Part shown: positions 1 to 11,454 of the stretch, piece by piece
Position numbering within the stretch: the stretch's first letter is position 1
Layout of the letters: every line of letters starts with the position of its first letter
From: Phlebotomus papatasi
Lineage: Eukaryota > Arthropoda > Insecta > Diptera > Psychodidae
Assembly: GCF_024763615.1 (NCBI RefSeq)
Contig: NC_077222.1
Coordinates: forward strand, 32,240,001-32,304,000
Direction: 5' to 3'
Length of the DNA: 64,000 nt
Notes under the pieces: generated by a model
The model's database searches: none
What the model was told of the DNA's origin: nothing
Seen by the model: the letters and a program-made list of their open reading frames with translations, nothing else
Made by a program: the position numbers and the translations under genes

Positions 1-29
1 TTTTGTTATTTTTTTTTAAACCAAGTTAA

Positions 30-320
30 TGAGGCCAAGTACACCGCCACATTGAATTCACAGTAAACTGTAAAAAAACCGATTTTTGGAAAATTATAAA
101 CGATAGTGAGAAAATTCAATCTTAATCCAATGAAACGGCGTAAATGGTAAATTGAGACAGAATTATCCAAAAATATGATTTTGGGATAATCCAATCTCAA
201 TCTTAAGATGTAAATATCCTTATTAAGACTAAGAGTATTTTCACCGATTTTGGAGAACTGCAACCTAATTTGGAAGAATTCAATCTCAATCCAATGTGAC
301 CTGGTTTAAATGATCTCAAT
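30..320. mobile_element. palindromic MITE(s), GAGGCCA-TTTACACCGC family
   Basis: The left end reads GAGGCCAAGTACACCGCCAC. Inverted versions occur near 117-148 and 283-318. The same family is present as two adjacent copies at 52175-52372, where CATTTACACCGC and GGATTGAGATTGAAT recur. Two adjacent or nested copies seem likely here. There is no coding capacity, and the boundaries are approximate. Confidence 0.5.
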
Positions 321-429
321 GAATTTTCTTTAATTTTGCGAAATTTTCAGCTTTTATTATTGTATTTATCTGGTGGATTAAGCATTATACAGAAATAATT
401 AAATTGAATTCCGGTAAAAAATCAAAAGT

Positions 430-588
430 CGAGATCCTGCATGCCGAGATCCCAAATGAGTCAAAATCGCGAAGGGTTAAAATCCCAAGGATCCAATATT
501 CCGAATGAATCGAAATTTCGAAGAGGCGAAATCCCGAATTTTACCTATTCGAGATTTCGATGCATTTAGGATTTTGACCTGGGGTAAC
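430..588. repeat. fragment of the ATCCCGAA subrepeat foldback family
   Basis: Degenerate short units (ATCCC-AA, ATTCCGAATGA, AAATCCCGAATTTT) run forward, then end in the inverted form (TTCGAGATTTCG, GGATTTTGACC). This matches the longer foldback elements at 11755, 41740 and 46428. It is short and diverged. Confidence 0.5.
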
Positions 589-596
589 ATGATAAC

Positions 597-775
597 TTCT
601 TTTCGATATTATTGACTATCAAATATTTATCAACAGTCACATTCTATTAAGAATGTCACAATACATGGACTAATAGTGCGTAAAAAGTCTTCATTCACTT
701 AATATAACAGATACAGATTGATTTATCGATAGTATCGATTCAATAGTATTGAAAACTTATCATTTCACCCTTGTT
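597..775. repeat. dispersed repeat, related copy at 54909-55095
   Basis: Both loci share ATAACTT, then TCAACAGTCACATT, then TTAAGAATG, then AAAAAG-AGTC/CC-ATTCACT, then ACAGATT-ATTGAT-ATATCGAT, in the same order and spacing. No coding potential was seen. The element type is unknown. Confidence 0.55.
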
Positions 776-1303
776 TTTAAATAAACTAAACCCTACTGTG
801 ATATAATTTAACTCCACAAATCAATTGAGAAGCTAAATTTTAATATGATGAGACTCATATCCACTTAAAGACAGGAGCAATCCTATTCCAAAGGAGTTTA
901 ATTTTCCCTTATTTTGACTGTGACCGATTTGATTACATATGGACAATGCTTTAGATTTAATTTATATTAGCATAGGTAACAACAATCGACTTGTTATTAT
1001 TCAGTTAAATGTGTCGTAATCTTATATTCAATTGGTTTTAAAAAGCTTTGTAAAAGTGTGAATAAAAAAAACTTTAGTTATACTAAAGGTCAATTTTATC
1101 ATTAAAAACATTGCAAACATAAGAAATTTTTCTTTTACAATAAAGAACTATCAACTATATATATTCTAGGAATAGTTTCGATCAAACGAACCTTTTGCAC
1201 TTAAAATTTTCTTAATTCAGAAGAGAAAATTGAAAAATTTTAAAATTCAATCGGAATGGAAGAAAGTTGTGGTCATAAGATCCTATTCGATTTTTAAGTA
1301 GTA

Positions 1304-1520
1304 AGGAGAGGTGGGGCTACTTCGAGCAGTAGGGTTACATTGATATACTATGTTTTTGCATATTTTTAAAGGAAACTAGGTTTTAACGTAATATAATTTA
1401 GATAGACAAAACAATTGTGGATCGGAATTACAGTATTGCAAGGTCCAGCTTTCTTTAGAAATATGCGAAAAAATCATACATCAATGTAGCTTCACAGCTT
1501 AAAGTAGCCCCACCTCCCCC
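1304..1520. mobile_element. MITE, GGTGGGGCTACTT family, TA-flanked
   Basis: Inverted ends of about 40 bp read AGGAGAGGTGGGGCTACTT and its complement in AAAGTAGCCCCACCTCCCCC. TA lies on each side. Related copies are at 1889-2112, 6101-6306 and 29022-29194. The size and the lack of an ORF fit a non-autonomous TA-target element. Confidence 0.75.
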
Positions 1521-1888
1521 TACAAACTTCGAATTGTAAATTTTATTGTTGACACTAAAACTTTAAGGTCAATATTTAATTCCTCAAAATTTTGAACGAA
1601 ATTAGCACAAAAACCAGTGCTATTTTCTTTACAAAAAGTAATCTATTATCTGGTTTTCTTTTTATATATTTATTTTTTTTTGTTATTTTCTGTAATAAGT
1701 TTCAATTCATGTAGTAATTCATGTACATTCAATTCATGTGTACTGCTTTTGAGCTGGAGGTCTTGAAAACAAAATCTTGACAGATGCGGATTTTAAAGGA
1801 ATTCAATGTTTGTGTGATAGCGGCCACAACCATCTTAGCGGTGATAACGGACCTCCAGAGTAAAACGACTCAATACTCCTAAAAATAC

Positions 1889-2112
1889 TTAAGGGGAGGT
1901 GGGGCTACTTTGAGCTGTGCGACTACTTTGTTACATGATTTTTTCGTATAATTCTAAATGAAGCTTATTCTTATAATTATTTTATTTAGATGCACAATTG
2001 TTTTGTATATCCAAATTAGATCACGTTTTAACCCAGTTTCTTTTAGAAATATGCGAAAAAATCGTAAAAAATGTAAACCCACAGCTCAAAGTAGCCCCCC
2101 CCCCCCCCCTTA
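1889..2112. mobile_element. MITE, GGTGGGGCTACTT family
   Basis: The ends are TTAAGGGGAGGTGGGGCTAC and GTAGCC followed by a long C run and TTAA. The right terminus contains 15 consecutive C residues, probably an expanded homopolymer or an assembly-sensitive site. It is a sister copy of 1304-1520. Confidence 0.75.
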
Positions 2113-2265
2113 AGAATTAATTGGGAAATTTAAAAATTTCAATGAAAGTTACACGTTTGTTTGAAAAGAATTTAGTGTCTGCAATTTAAAATTTACTTTA
2201 ACTATTTAACTAACTTTTAATTTAATTCGATACATAAACTCCTTTTCAATTTTTTTTTGAATTAA

Positions 2266-2548
2266 AGGCCTCTACACATTGGTAGCAATGTTTGACAAAA
2301 ATTGCATTTTTGACAGAATTTAGACATTTTCACCTAAAGGCCTCTACACATTGGGAGCAATTTTCGTCAAAAATCGCTTTTTTGAAGGAAATTGGTTGCA
2401 GCCCTGTAAGTGGAAACGTCAAAATGCTGTCAAAAATGCAATTTTTGACGAAAATTCTTCCCAATGTGTAGAGGCCTTAAAACAGTGCAGATGATTTCTT
2501 TCAAAAAAACATTTTTTGACGAAAATTTCTGTCAATGTGTAGAGGCCA
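2266..2548. mobile_element. outer MITE, AGGCCTCTACACATT family, TAA target duplication
   Basis: The left end AGGCCTCTACACATTGG and inverted right end CAATGTGTAGAGGCCA are bordered by TAA at 2263-2265 and 2549-2551. It is interrupted by a second member of the same family at 2338-2477. TAA/TTA target sites are typical of PIF/Harbinger-type transposition; that assignment is inferred. Confidence 0.75.
2338..2477. mobile_element. inner MITE, AGGCCTCTACACATT family, nested in a relative
   Basis: This 140-bp hairpin-like element begins AGGCCTCTACACATTGGG and ends with the exact complement. TAA flanks it at 2335-2337 and 2478-2480. Its interior repeats the GACGAAAATT / AATTTTTGACG motif. It is a later insertion into the element at 2266-2548. 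Confidence 0.85.
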
Positions 2549-2844
2549 TAAATTTTAAATTATTGCCTAATGACATTTTTTAGGCAAAAAATGACATAAG
2601 ACAAAATATATACTTAAAAAAAGACGGTATTTTCAAAAAGATCTTCAATTCAAAAATTTTTTTTCTTTCCATTTTTATCAAAAAACTTCACTTAAACTTG
2701 ATATATGAATATTCTGTAATTTATGAAAAAAGTCTTGTTTAATAAATACTTCATTTTCAAGGTTTTTCAATTAAATGAAGCAATAAAAACAAAATTAAAT
2801 CTAAAGCGTTAACCATAATATCTATTAAATATTAAAACTCGTAA

Positions 2845-3050
2845 AGGCTTCTATACATTAAAACAATTGTCGTCAAAAATTGTCGTTTTGACGCAATTTT
2901 GAGATTTTCCCCTAGAACAATGATCACTGCACACTACAAAAGTTTTGGTCAATATTGAAGAATATGGCTGATGGATGAACACCGCCACATTTTTTTTCAA
3001 TATGCTTAATATTAACAGAAACTTCTTTTAGTGTGTAATGGCCTCTATGG
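2845..3050. mobile_element. diverged MITE, AGGCYTCTACACATT family
   Basis: The left end is TAA-AGGCTTCTATACATTA, with GTCGTCAAAAATTG internally. The right side has GTGTGTAATGGCC and a scrambled second GGCCTCTACACT. The right boundary is uncertain. Confidence 0.45.
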
Positions 3051-3251
3051 CCTCTACACTCTATCATAAATGTGGTCGCTACACTCAGCAAGAAAGTTTG
3101 CACCTGTGCTTTTCGTGGACCTTTTTTTAATTCTAGTCTTTAAGGATGATCTTTAAACCACCCTTTAGTGCCCTTATGGCCACTGGACCATTTTTAAGTC
3201 CCAAAATTAAAGAAAATATTGCGAAAAAGCTTGTGCAGTCACCTGCATCTA

Positions 3252-3466
3252 GGGAGAAATGGGGAACCTTTGAATGTGGGGCAGCTTTGAAATTAGGATT
3301 TTTCACCAATTTAAAAAAAAAAATGAGCCTTATCATGATATAATTTAGCTACACAAACAGATTGTGAAGAAAAACTATATTTTGATATGGCTCAGTTCCA
3401 TTTATACATATGGGAATAATCCCAATTTTATAGCTGCTCCACATTTGAAGGTATCCCACTTCCCCC
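3252..3466. mobile_element. MITE, GGGGAAGTGGGGCACCTTTGAA family, TA-flanked
   Basis: The ends are TA-GGGAGAAATGGGGAACC and CCCACTTCCCCC-TA, with GGGGCAGCTTTGAA against its inverse inside. Related copies are at 6343-6483, 6897-7094, 7640-8282 and 15817-16027. Its short open frames are chance. Confidence 0.7.
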
Positions 3467-3479
3467 TATGGTATAAAAA

Positions 3480-4700
3480 GTGTTTCTCAATATTAGACGT
3501 ATTGATGCAAATCATTTACGCATGTAAAGGGGAAACTATCAAAATTTCTTCAATAATTTCAAATATGAACATGAATTTTTCTGCACAGAAAAAAAGTTTG
3601 TAAAATTGTTAGTAAATGTTTGTCAATTCCTGTTGAGGTGTTACGAACTGTTCTTATTCGTATAATCTACTTGAAGGTACGTAAAAATTTGTACTTTTTA
3701 CAAATATTTTTTTATACTTCACAAACATTTGTTCGCACAGTTTTGTTCATCTGTCAAAACTTTGTGAACAGAGGACAAAAATTTAACGAACATTTTGCTA
3801 TGTGTATACGAACAATTACGAAAAAAAAAATTAAACGACAATTGTTACCAATTTGTAGAAGCCTTAAATTTTTTAGCTGAAATTCTTCTGCCTTTGTCTG
3901 ATTGGCTGATGCTTCAAAAGTATTCAAAGCTCTAGTCAATTAGAGAACACAGAAATATTAAATTATTTGCATTTTATATCGAAAAACACTCTTTTGAGAA
4001 ACTTTTCATAAGATTCACTTGGCCGCCGATTTGACAAAACTTTTCCATATTGTGAATGGAAGAGCATCCTTTTTGCAAACTTGTCTTGTTAATTTAACAA
4101 AACATTTTTTTTTTCAGAGTAGGAGGTATTCACGACAAAATTTAAAATTTTAAAGGATCATGAATCGCTGGTAAATTCTATCATTGAATCGAAACATTAA
4201 TTTCGAAGTCAATTTCTTGTAACGTGCCGAAGTCTATAAAAATACAGGAAAATTGAGAAAATTTCAACTGTATCACTAGACAATTTTAAATTGTACAAAT
4301 CACTATTTTGCCGATTTAATTACATGATAAATTATTATCATAAAAAAAAATTTATTCAAAAATCTTTTATAGGAAAATCTGCATCTAACATTTTCTGAAA
4401 AATGAGATTCCAATATCGATTTGATAGGGTGAAAATGGGAAATGGTAAAATGAGAGAAATATTCTACATATTTGCCGAAATTATGTACAAGATGGTATAT
4501 TTTATAGATGCACATTGTGCCCATAAATTGGCAAAACAATCTATAATTCTGCACATAAAGCACCAAAATGCTATACATAAATTAGTATTAAATTTCCACA
4601 GATAATCACACAACATGGATTCGGAATTATGATGGTCATCTCATATGTATTGGAAAATGACCGAAAGTCGATGACTATTTTATGCATTTTCCAGGACGAT
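3480..4700. other. AT-rich stretch with repeat scraps, no gene
   Basis: At 3620-3800 there are repeated GTTCGTA-AAATTTG / ACAAACATTTGTTCG motifs like the hairpin at 51272-51432, probably a degraded copy. The rest is unique AT-rich sequence. The open frames of 60-90 codons have no recognisable domain or splice context. Confidence 0.5.
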
Positions 4701-5765
4701 GGTATGACCATTTGTGTCCCCATGGCCTCAGGGGGAGAATTGTGAATTTTATATTATCTTCGGAAATATAGTTAGGGTGTCATCAACTCTTGGAATTACT
4801 AAAATCAATACAAATGGACATGAATTTGTTATTTCCCATGAATATATTCTCTGTTGAAGAGAATTTAGTTTTGCCTCGCCCCATCCCTCCTACGATAAAA
4901 TTCTCCTCTGCAGAAAAATCCCCATTATTTCAAGGTTCAATGTCGATTTCAGGGATTCTTCCCAATTTGTGGAGCTCCTTTTTTTTCTCACCATGAAAAT
5001 CTCCCACCCATTTGAGGGGTTTTCTTTATGAAGTGGCGACAAGGATGGGGTATATGGAAAGCTCAGTGGAAGCGACTAAAATGAGATAATTAAAACAAAT
5101 GTTGGGTTCCATTTGGGCATGTTTCATTACAATTTACTCCTCATGGATGTAACCCCAGGAAAAATTTCCATCTCCCAACTGAATACTTGGGGACAAATAT
5201 GTACATCCCCCCTTCGAAAATTCTCATTTCCCATATCAAAAAAGCTCCACCCTGGGAAAATGGGATACACACTCTTTTTTTTCATACGCTCGTTGATTAC
5301 ATCACGTTTTTTACCCCCCGGGGGCAGTATCTGTCCGTTAATTCCATCGACAAATTTGAATTTTTCACCATAATATTCTCTCAACGCAAATACACTTTTT
5401 TTCTGTCCAATTCTAGGAGAAGTGCGTGATGACAAAAAGTGCTGGAAGTATTGGTACAATATTGAAAAATTATACGTTGATAAAATTAATTAGATTTTTC
5501 TGCATCGCCCTTGTCATCTGGGTCAATTGTTTGTAAAAGAATTGGATGGAAAAAAGTGTTCTCTTATATCTGGCGATTTTTCCAATTTTATTTCCTCGCC
5601 CCTAAATTCTTCTCCCAGTGGAAATCGTAGTTGTATGTGGTGAGAAATTGAAGTCGTGTAAAAGAATGTGTCGTATTTATTCCTTGTCTTTTTCGTAAAA
5701 CCTCATAGAAGTATTTGATATATAATTCAGGGGGAGTAAATTCTGATAAGAAGGGGTCTTCGACT
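4700..5765. other. unique, moderately GC-rich island, no supported gene
   Basis: This stretch lacks TIR structure and is less AT-rich than its surroundings, with pieces such as CCCATGAATATATTC and CCCCCCGGGGGCAG. Overlapping open frames on both strands at 5113-5459 are not like exons: no splice sites and no conserved motifs. It is possibly old intronic or regulatory DNA. A terminal fragment of the AGGCCTCTACACATT family follows at about 5770-5815. Confidence 0.4.
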
Positions 5766-6100
5766 TGAATTAGGGGCTCTACATATTGAAAGAAATTTTC
5801 GTCAAAAGTGCTCAATTTTTACGAAGATATCTCATAATGCGAAGATACCATATACGTTCCTCAGATTATTGAAATTCAGCAATTTATATTCGAATTCTAA
5901 AAGTTGGAAGATTTTGACAGCCCATATTGATGATTTTGACACATGTCTGTTACGTCATCGTCACGTCTTGCTAAAGAATCTCTCGCGTTTGTAATAAAAA
6001 ACCTCAAAATTCAAAAATTTTATTTTTTTTAAATAGAGAATAAGGCAATAAGATAAATCTAACCAGTTTCTAGTATTGGAGAATAATAAATTTTACGTTA

Positions 6101-6306
6101 GGGAGACGTGGGTTTGATTGAGCAAGGGCTACATTGAAAACGCTATTTTTAGCATATTTTAAAATAAAGCTGGATCTAGATTTAATTTAGATGTGCAATT
6201 GTTTTGTCTACCTAAATTAACAATACGTTTAATCCTGGCTTGCTTTCGAATTTTGCGAAAAAACAATTTTAATGTAGCCCCAGTTTAATGTAGTCCTACC
6301 TCACTC
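6101..6306. mobile_element. diverged MITE, GGTGGGGCTAC family, TA-flanked
   Basis: It starts TA-GGGAGACGTGGG, ends CTACCTCACTC-TA, and has TGTAGCCCCAG internally. Its interior shares AGATGTGCAATTGTTTTGT with the copy at 1889-2112. Confidence 0.65.
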
Positions 6307-6342
6307 TAAACTAAAATTAATATATCAATTGGAAAGATACTT

Positions 6343-6483
6343 CAGGGGAATGTAAAGCACATTTGAATTAGGGCACCTTAAAAAATAGGGCTTTTAGCTG
6401 TTATAAATTGCATTATGATAAGGCTCAGATCATCTTAGAAATAGAAGAAAAAGCCCTATTTAAAGGTGCCCCACTTCCTCCTA
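6343..6483. mobile_element. short MITE, GGTGCCCCACTTCC family
   Basis: The left end AGGGGAATGTAAAGCAC and GGGCACCTTAAA are matched by TTTAAAGGTGCCCCACTTCC on the right. Internal CATTATGATAAGGCTCAG is shared with the copies at 3252, 7640 and 15817. Confidence 0.65.
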
Positions 6484-6602
6484 TTCGACAAATAACTTCC
6501 ATCACGTTGCAAATTGCAATTGTCCTGGTAGTCATTTCGCAAAATCAAACAATATTATTTTAATGTGACTATGGAACTGCGGGAATAAAGAATAATTGGG
6601 TA

Positions 6603-6816
6603 GGGTGGAGTCTATACTTATGGATGTTATACACACTTATGGGCAATGCAAAAATCTTAAATTATTACATTAAACAGATTTGGAAAAATAAAAAAAAATC
6701 GTTATTACATCATAAACTAATAATTTTATAACTTTCCGAAATCTCTTGTATGTAAGAACTTAATATTTTGCACTCTGTCCATACGTGTATAACATCCATT
6801 AGTGAAGACTATACCC
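6603..6816. mobile_element. MITE, TAGGGTGGAGTCTACACTTATGGA family
   Basis: The left end is TA-GGGTGGAGTCTATACTTA. The right end is the complement, with AGTGAAGACTATACCC-TA. An internal stem carries AAACAGATTT / CGAAATCT. It is a sister of the cleaner copy at 15449-15643. Confidence 0.75.
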
Positions 6817-6896
6817 TATGTGTCATTTATTACTCAGTTCTGGAAAAGAAATTATTGAGGTGTATTTTGTCAAAATTGCTAAGAGGGTATTCGGTA

Positions 6897-7094
6897 CGGG
6901 GAAATAAGGAACTTTTAAAATTAAGTTTTTTCCCCTATATTTCAAATGGAACTGGACTTTAGTATTGTAAAATTTACCTCCATAAACCAACGGTAAAGCT
7001 AAATTACACTATGATACGCCTTAATTCCGTTTAAAATAAGTCCAAAAAGCTGAATTTCAAATGTGCCCCAATTGAAAAGTGCCCCACTTCCCCG
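6897..7094. mobile_element. MITE with CGGGGAA ends, TA-flanked
   Basis: The ends TA-CGGGGAAATAAGG and GTGCCCCACTTCCCCG-TA are inverted. The interior, with ACACTATGATACG and AAATGTGCCCC, belongs to the same family as 3252 and 15817. Confidence 0.7.
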
Positions 7095-7099
7095 TATGA

Positions 7100-7635
7100 A
7101 GTGAAGTTGGCGCGACTAGTGGCTGTCAAAATCTTAGAAAGGTTGACAATTGATGGTTTTAATCAAATAATGTCAGTTTGAGTTTTGTTAATAAATAAAA
7201 CGATTACTTTATGAAACACTTAATTAATCTGAGATGATTCGAATTCCCATTACGTTTTTAGAAATTTCTTAGCACTTAAAATGATTGAAGTTCAAACAGC
7301 GATCTTCTTTATTCTTCTATTTGGGGAAATTTCCTTTATAAAAAGGCCTAGTTCTTTTATTTTATAACGCAGTTATTATTCTTGAGTAGCCTAAATTTTT
7401 ACTAAAATCGATCTCGATATAAAAATCGTGGCTAATGCCATAAAACAGTGAATAATAGAAATTTTGAAAATATTTTTCGTATAAAGGTATTTTTTTGACT
7501 GGCAATGTAAAGGAAACCGGGGGAAAAATAGTTTGCAAAAGAAATTTTTATTTCCCTTCAATTTGTGAAAAACATGTCTGAATCAGACTGATAAATATTT
7601 TAACGAATAGAGAGGGACTTATTTACATTGAATAA
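7100..7635. other. unique AT-rich spacer
   Basis: No TIR structure, RNA gene or exon-like frame was recognised. Confidence 0.4.
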
Positions 7636-7665
7636 ATAGTAGAGGGTATTAGGCACCTTTGAAAT

Positions 7666-7875
7666 TGTAGTGTTTAATTTAACGGACAACCGTTCAACCG
7701 GAGGCTGCTGCTGTGTACGGGCATGAGAAAGAGTCAGTCGGGTCGCCACTCGGGACGAGGTCAGACGGTTGAGAGGGCTAGAGTTAGTTGGTTCAGCGAG
7801 ATGCTGGACCTGGAGCTGGCGAGGACAAGGAAGACTCTCCGGTTGTTCTGGCAAGTAGTATCCTCGGGTACTACA
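7666..7875. mobile_element. solo LTR-like insert, 210 bp, 4-bp target duplication
   Basis: It begins TGTAGT and ends ACTACA, which are TG...CA termini forming a perfect 6-bp inverted repeat. AAAT flanks it on both sides (7662-7665 and 7876-7879). Its interior is conspicuously GC-rich compared with the neighbourhood. A 4-bp duplication fits some Gypsy-type LTR elements. The open frame on the minus strand at 7600-7854 is just this insert read backwards. The sequence gives no direct proof of a parent element. Confidence 0.75.
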
Positions 7876-7959
7876 AAATTAGGATTTTTCATCTATTCTT
7901 AAATAAAAAGTACAAACAGATTGAGAAGCTAAATTACATTATGATATAGCTCATTTCTA

Positions 7960-8209
7960 CACTGAGAAAAAGAGGGTGCGATTAACTTTTTTTCCTCATA
8001 ACTTTGACACTTTTTAGGTGTAAAAACATATCAACATTTTTAATGTTATTTTTACACCTTTTTAAGGGTAAAATAAACATGAAAAAGGGTAACTTTAACC
8101 CTCAACACACCAAAAAAGGGTAATATTTACACCGATTTTGGATCAATACTGCAGGGTAAAATTAACATTTCCGTAATGTTATTTTAACTTTTTCGGATTT
8201 CTCTCAGTG
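7960..8209. mobile_element. MITE with CACTGAGAAAAA ends
   Basis: The ends CACTGAGA and TCTCAGTG are inverted, with ATTAACTTTTT against TTTTAACTTTTT just inside. The interior repeats GGGTAA / ACACC / TTTACACC motifs. It sits in the MITE at 7640-8282. No clean target duplication was identified. Confidence 0.7.
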
Positions 8210-8289
8210 ACTCAAACATAGGAGAAAATTGCAATTTCAAAGGTGCCCACGCCCACTCTCAAAAGTGCCCCACTTCCCCCTAGTTCGCT

Positions 8290-9500
8290 CAATAATTTAT
8301 CTAAGTAAAACTAGATCTCCTGACTGTCGAATTCTACCCCTGACTAATTCTACCCCGGTTTCCCCTATCGCAAATTGCATTTTACAGCTTCACAACCATA
8401 TTTTGAGCAATATTTTCGGATATCAAAAGTTCAGGTTGTTGCAAATAATTATTATTTGAGATTAATATCTGACATTTCTGAATATTTAAATAATTATTAG
8501 ATATTATTTGAATAATAAAATCTATTTTTAAATAATCGCCAATTCTATTGCATTGAAAGTCCTATTAAATTTCGAGTTCCATACCCCTCGATTTTTGTAT
8601 TGCTTGGAGCTTTCCAGTTCCATCTTATGGAAAGTTTTGGGTGTCAAAGCAAGAGGGAAACTAATTTGATGTGTGAGGTTTGTCTGTTTTATGTATTGCC
8701 ATCCGCAAAAAGGGCATGGTTTGGGAAGAAGGAAAACCCTTCGGATGTCATTGATATCCCCAAGGAATAATGAGGCAAAACAAAGCTTATCACACGACAA
8801 AACCAAGTGAATAAAGTTGCGCCACTTTTTATCTTCAACCACATAAAATGTGTCTATATGAGAGGGACTTTTCTCTACCCTTTTCCCATCCATTTCTCAA
8901 CCCTTCTGTCTCAACCCTCGCCCCTCTAGCCCTCGCTACTTTTGGTCGAAAAAATGGCATTTTTGGAATGTTCCAAAGAGAACAAAATAGAGATGAAGTG
9001 GTTTGGGATAATATGGGCAATGTTCTGGGTTTCTTTTTAATTCAATGTTACCCCTTTATCGCATTTGCTTTAGTATGGAATCTTCCTGATCATGATATTG
9101 AATAAAAATCAAATTTAATCAATGACAATATTGAATAATCCAATTGCCTTTTTTTTCGTGTGGCAAGTTTATGTGGAAATTTGATTTTGATTAGTTTCGT
9201 TCGTTTTCATTCCACGTTCCCATTGGAAAGCTTTCGCTGCAGGAGCTTTTTTTCTTGATACTCCTCGCTCCTCTTTATGCCCACATTTACCACTGATCCC
9301 ACACAACATCCTCTCGCCTCCCCCATTACATTCTTTCCCTCCTGGTATTCTTGATTGGATACTCGATGTATTTCTAGTATATTTTGTGGTATTCTCGGCT
9401 TCAGCCAAAACCTCATTTTCCATTCTTGTGTCGCCTTTATTATGACAACAGATTGCACTGCAGAGAAACCTCTTTCGCTATATATACGATATACATATAT
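8290..9500. other. unique island (8.5-9.5 kb), no supported gene
   Basis: It is relatively GC-rich, with long pyrimidine stretches and overlapping open frames on both strands (for example 121 codons at 8528-8893, minus). None shows domain motifs or paired splice sites. It may be old intronic or regulatory DNA. Confidence 0.4.
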
Positions 9501-10785
9501 ATATTTTTTTTAATACTGTTAGTCATGAGATATGTATAAAGAAAATTTATCATTTCAATGTGATTTGCCCTTTCTAGAAAGTTCTCCCTGAAATCGACAC
9601 AATTCCTTCCAGCCCTATATACCCCTTCTTATCGATAACCTACTTTGTATTGTATGCCGAATAGAAAAAAAGAGCCTTAAATCACAAACAATCTTATAGA
9701 TGATGGTTGAAGGGATAAAAAACACACAGTATATGTCAAGGATTAGTGATTAAAATGGAAATGATATGATCTCTTGGGAGAAAATGTCAATCACTGAAAG
9801 GAAAAAATACAGTGAATAGGATGAAATTAGAAGTTAAATTTTATATATATTTCTTTTTTAAAAATCTTTTCAAAGAGACAATCAAATTGGAAAATAAAGA
9901 AATATGATTTTGAATAAAGAAAACGTGCAGATAAAATTTTGAAAATGAAAAGAATTGGATAAAACCAGATAAAACACACAGAGATAAAATATTAAAAAAG
10001 ATATTGTTGGTTTTTTTTTAATTAATTATTTACAGTGATTTTTTTCATGTTTTTACTTAAAAGTTTTGTTTTTTTTTTAAATAAGAAAATTATACACAAA
10101 TCAAAATTACATTTCTTTAAAAAAAAAAACAGGAAAAAAGGATGGAGTTTAACACTGCACACAATCACACACACATTTTTCTTATTCACAAAAATAGTTA
10201 TATCTTTTTTTTTTTTGAAAAAATAATAATAACTTAGGGAAATCGTAGTATTTGGATAATTTTTGTTTAATAATATTTTTGCAAATTAAAATAAAATAAA
10301 ATTTGCAAATACGGTCTATTTACAGGGACGGAATTCTTTAGCTAAAGTTTTTTTTTTTCGCGAATTAACAAAAATCACTCGACGCTTCTTCTTTAAATTT
10401 AATTATTGCTTTTTTGGTATTTTAAAAGATGAATTCGTATGCATTTTTTTCAAGTTTATGATAATGAAATTAAATTGATATTATCCAAAGTGGAATAGCA
10501 AAAAAAATTAGAGTAATAGTGCAAGGGTAACATTGGAATGATCGACACTGAAGATAGGACCGTAAACCTAAAAAAGTAACTTTTTTTAAGTTATTCTCAG
10601 TTTTTTTTTACTAATTATTTTATGCAAAATGTGTTATATTTAAAATAAAACACATTTTGCAAAAAATCGTAATAAAAAAATACGATAATTAAATAAAATC
10701 ATTTATTTAATTCAGAATTGATCCCTTCAGTGCTTTCCCTACACAATTAATTTTGTTTTGTAAATATGTTTTCGCAAAATTAATG
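9500..10785. other. AT-rich DNA with poly-A/T runs
   Basis: Low-complexity A and T runs dominate (for example 10010-10220). At 10620-10670, CAAAATGTGTTATATT is inverted nearby. At 10742-10780, ATTTTGTTTTGTAAATATGT is one end of the family seen at 14145-14375. There is no gene. Confidence 0.45.
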
Positions 10786-10792
10786 AGGGTAA

Positions 10793-10902
10793 TGGCCTCT
10801 ACACACTAGATAAATTTATATCCATATTTAACTGATTTCTCTATACAAACGTAAGCAATTTGCTTCAATATTGACATAAATTGCTCTAGTGTGTAGGGGT
10901 CA
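10793..10902. mobile_element. MITE, TGGCCTCTACACACTAG family, TAA target duplication
   Basis: The ends TGGCCTCTACACACTAG and CTAGTGTGTAGGGGTCA are inverted. TAA lies at 10790-10792 and 10903-10905. It is a close relative of 31157-31274. Confidence 0.8.
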
Positions 10903-11260
10903 TAAGGCATATCATTAGAGCTAATTTTTTCTCCATCACTAAAACTGTCGAACATTACGTTCATAAAGCAGAAACACTGCGATAGATAATTGATTCTGTT
11001 TCACAAACAGTAGGTATCCAAAATTTGAAAATCAAGATTAAGATCGAAAAAGAGAGTTTTGTAAAAAAGATTTTAGTAATATAAAAATAATGATTTTTGT
11101 GATATTTCATTAAAAACAATGATAGTCTCGAAACATCACTCGTTTGATACTAAATAGCAATTTAATTTAAAATATCTTTTCGTTTATTATTCATTTTTGA
11201 AAGTTGCAAGTGAGTCAGTTTACGAATAATAAATAAAGTTTATTCAATTTTAATGTGTTT

Positions 11261-11345
11261 TGCACCGGATGGGATTCGAACTCAAAACTGTTATGCCGGC
11301 TTCAGACTGGAGGCTTAGCCCAGTTCCCGAAGGTCTCAAAAATCT
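11261..11345 (-). mobile_element. tRNA-derived SINE fragment
   Basis: The minus strand contains GAGTTCGAATCCC, a good Pol III B box, followed by ATCCGGTGCA. Upstream is an A-box-like GGGCTAAGCC, with AGTCTGAAGCC between them. Related pieces follow at 11455-11540 and 11625-11720. It cannot be a working tRNA because the stems do not close. Confidence 0.5.
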
Positions 11346-11454
11346 AAGTAACAAGCAATATTATTGATTTTTCAAAATCCAATGGTACATTTGCTATCAA
11401 TATCCAATCCTAAATAACAATTTACTAAAAAATCGTGCCTGATAAGGAATTAGA

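Larger units (their letters stand above)
7640..8282. mobile_element. MITE (GTGCCCCACTTCCCCC family) carrying two later insertions
   Basis: The left end TAGAGGGTATTAGGCACCTT and right end AAAAGTGCCCCACTTCCCCC-TA belong to the family at 3252 and 15817, whose members are normally about 215 bp. The extra length is explained by a solo LTR at 7666-7875 and an unrelated MITE at 7960-8209. Removing the LTR and one AAAT restores the family sequence CCTTTGAAATTAGG. Confidence 0.75.

Noticed and set aside
2095..2110. C15 homopolymer as a functional signal
   Set aside because: It lies in the terminus of a MITE whose relatives have 5-6 C; expansion or assembly noise.
8528..8893. 121-codon minus-strand frame
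   Set aside because: No motif or splice context; the neighbouring strand is equally open.
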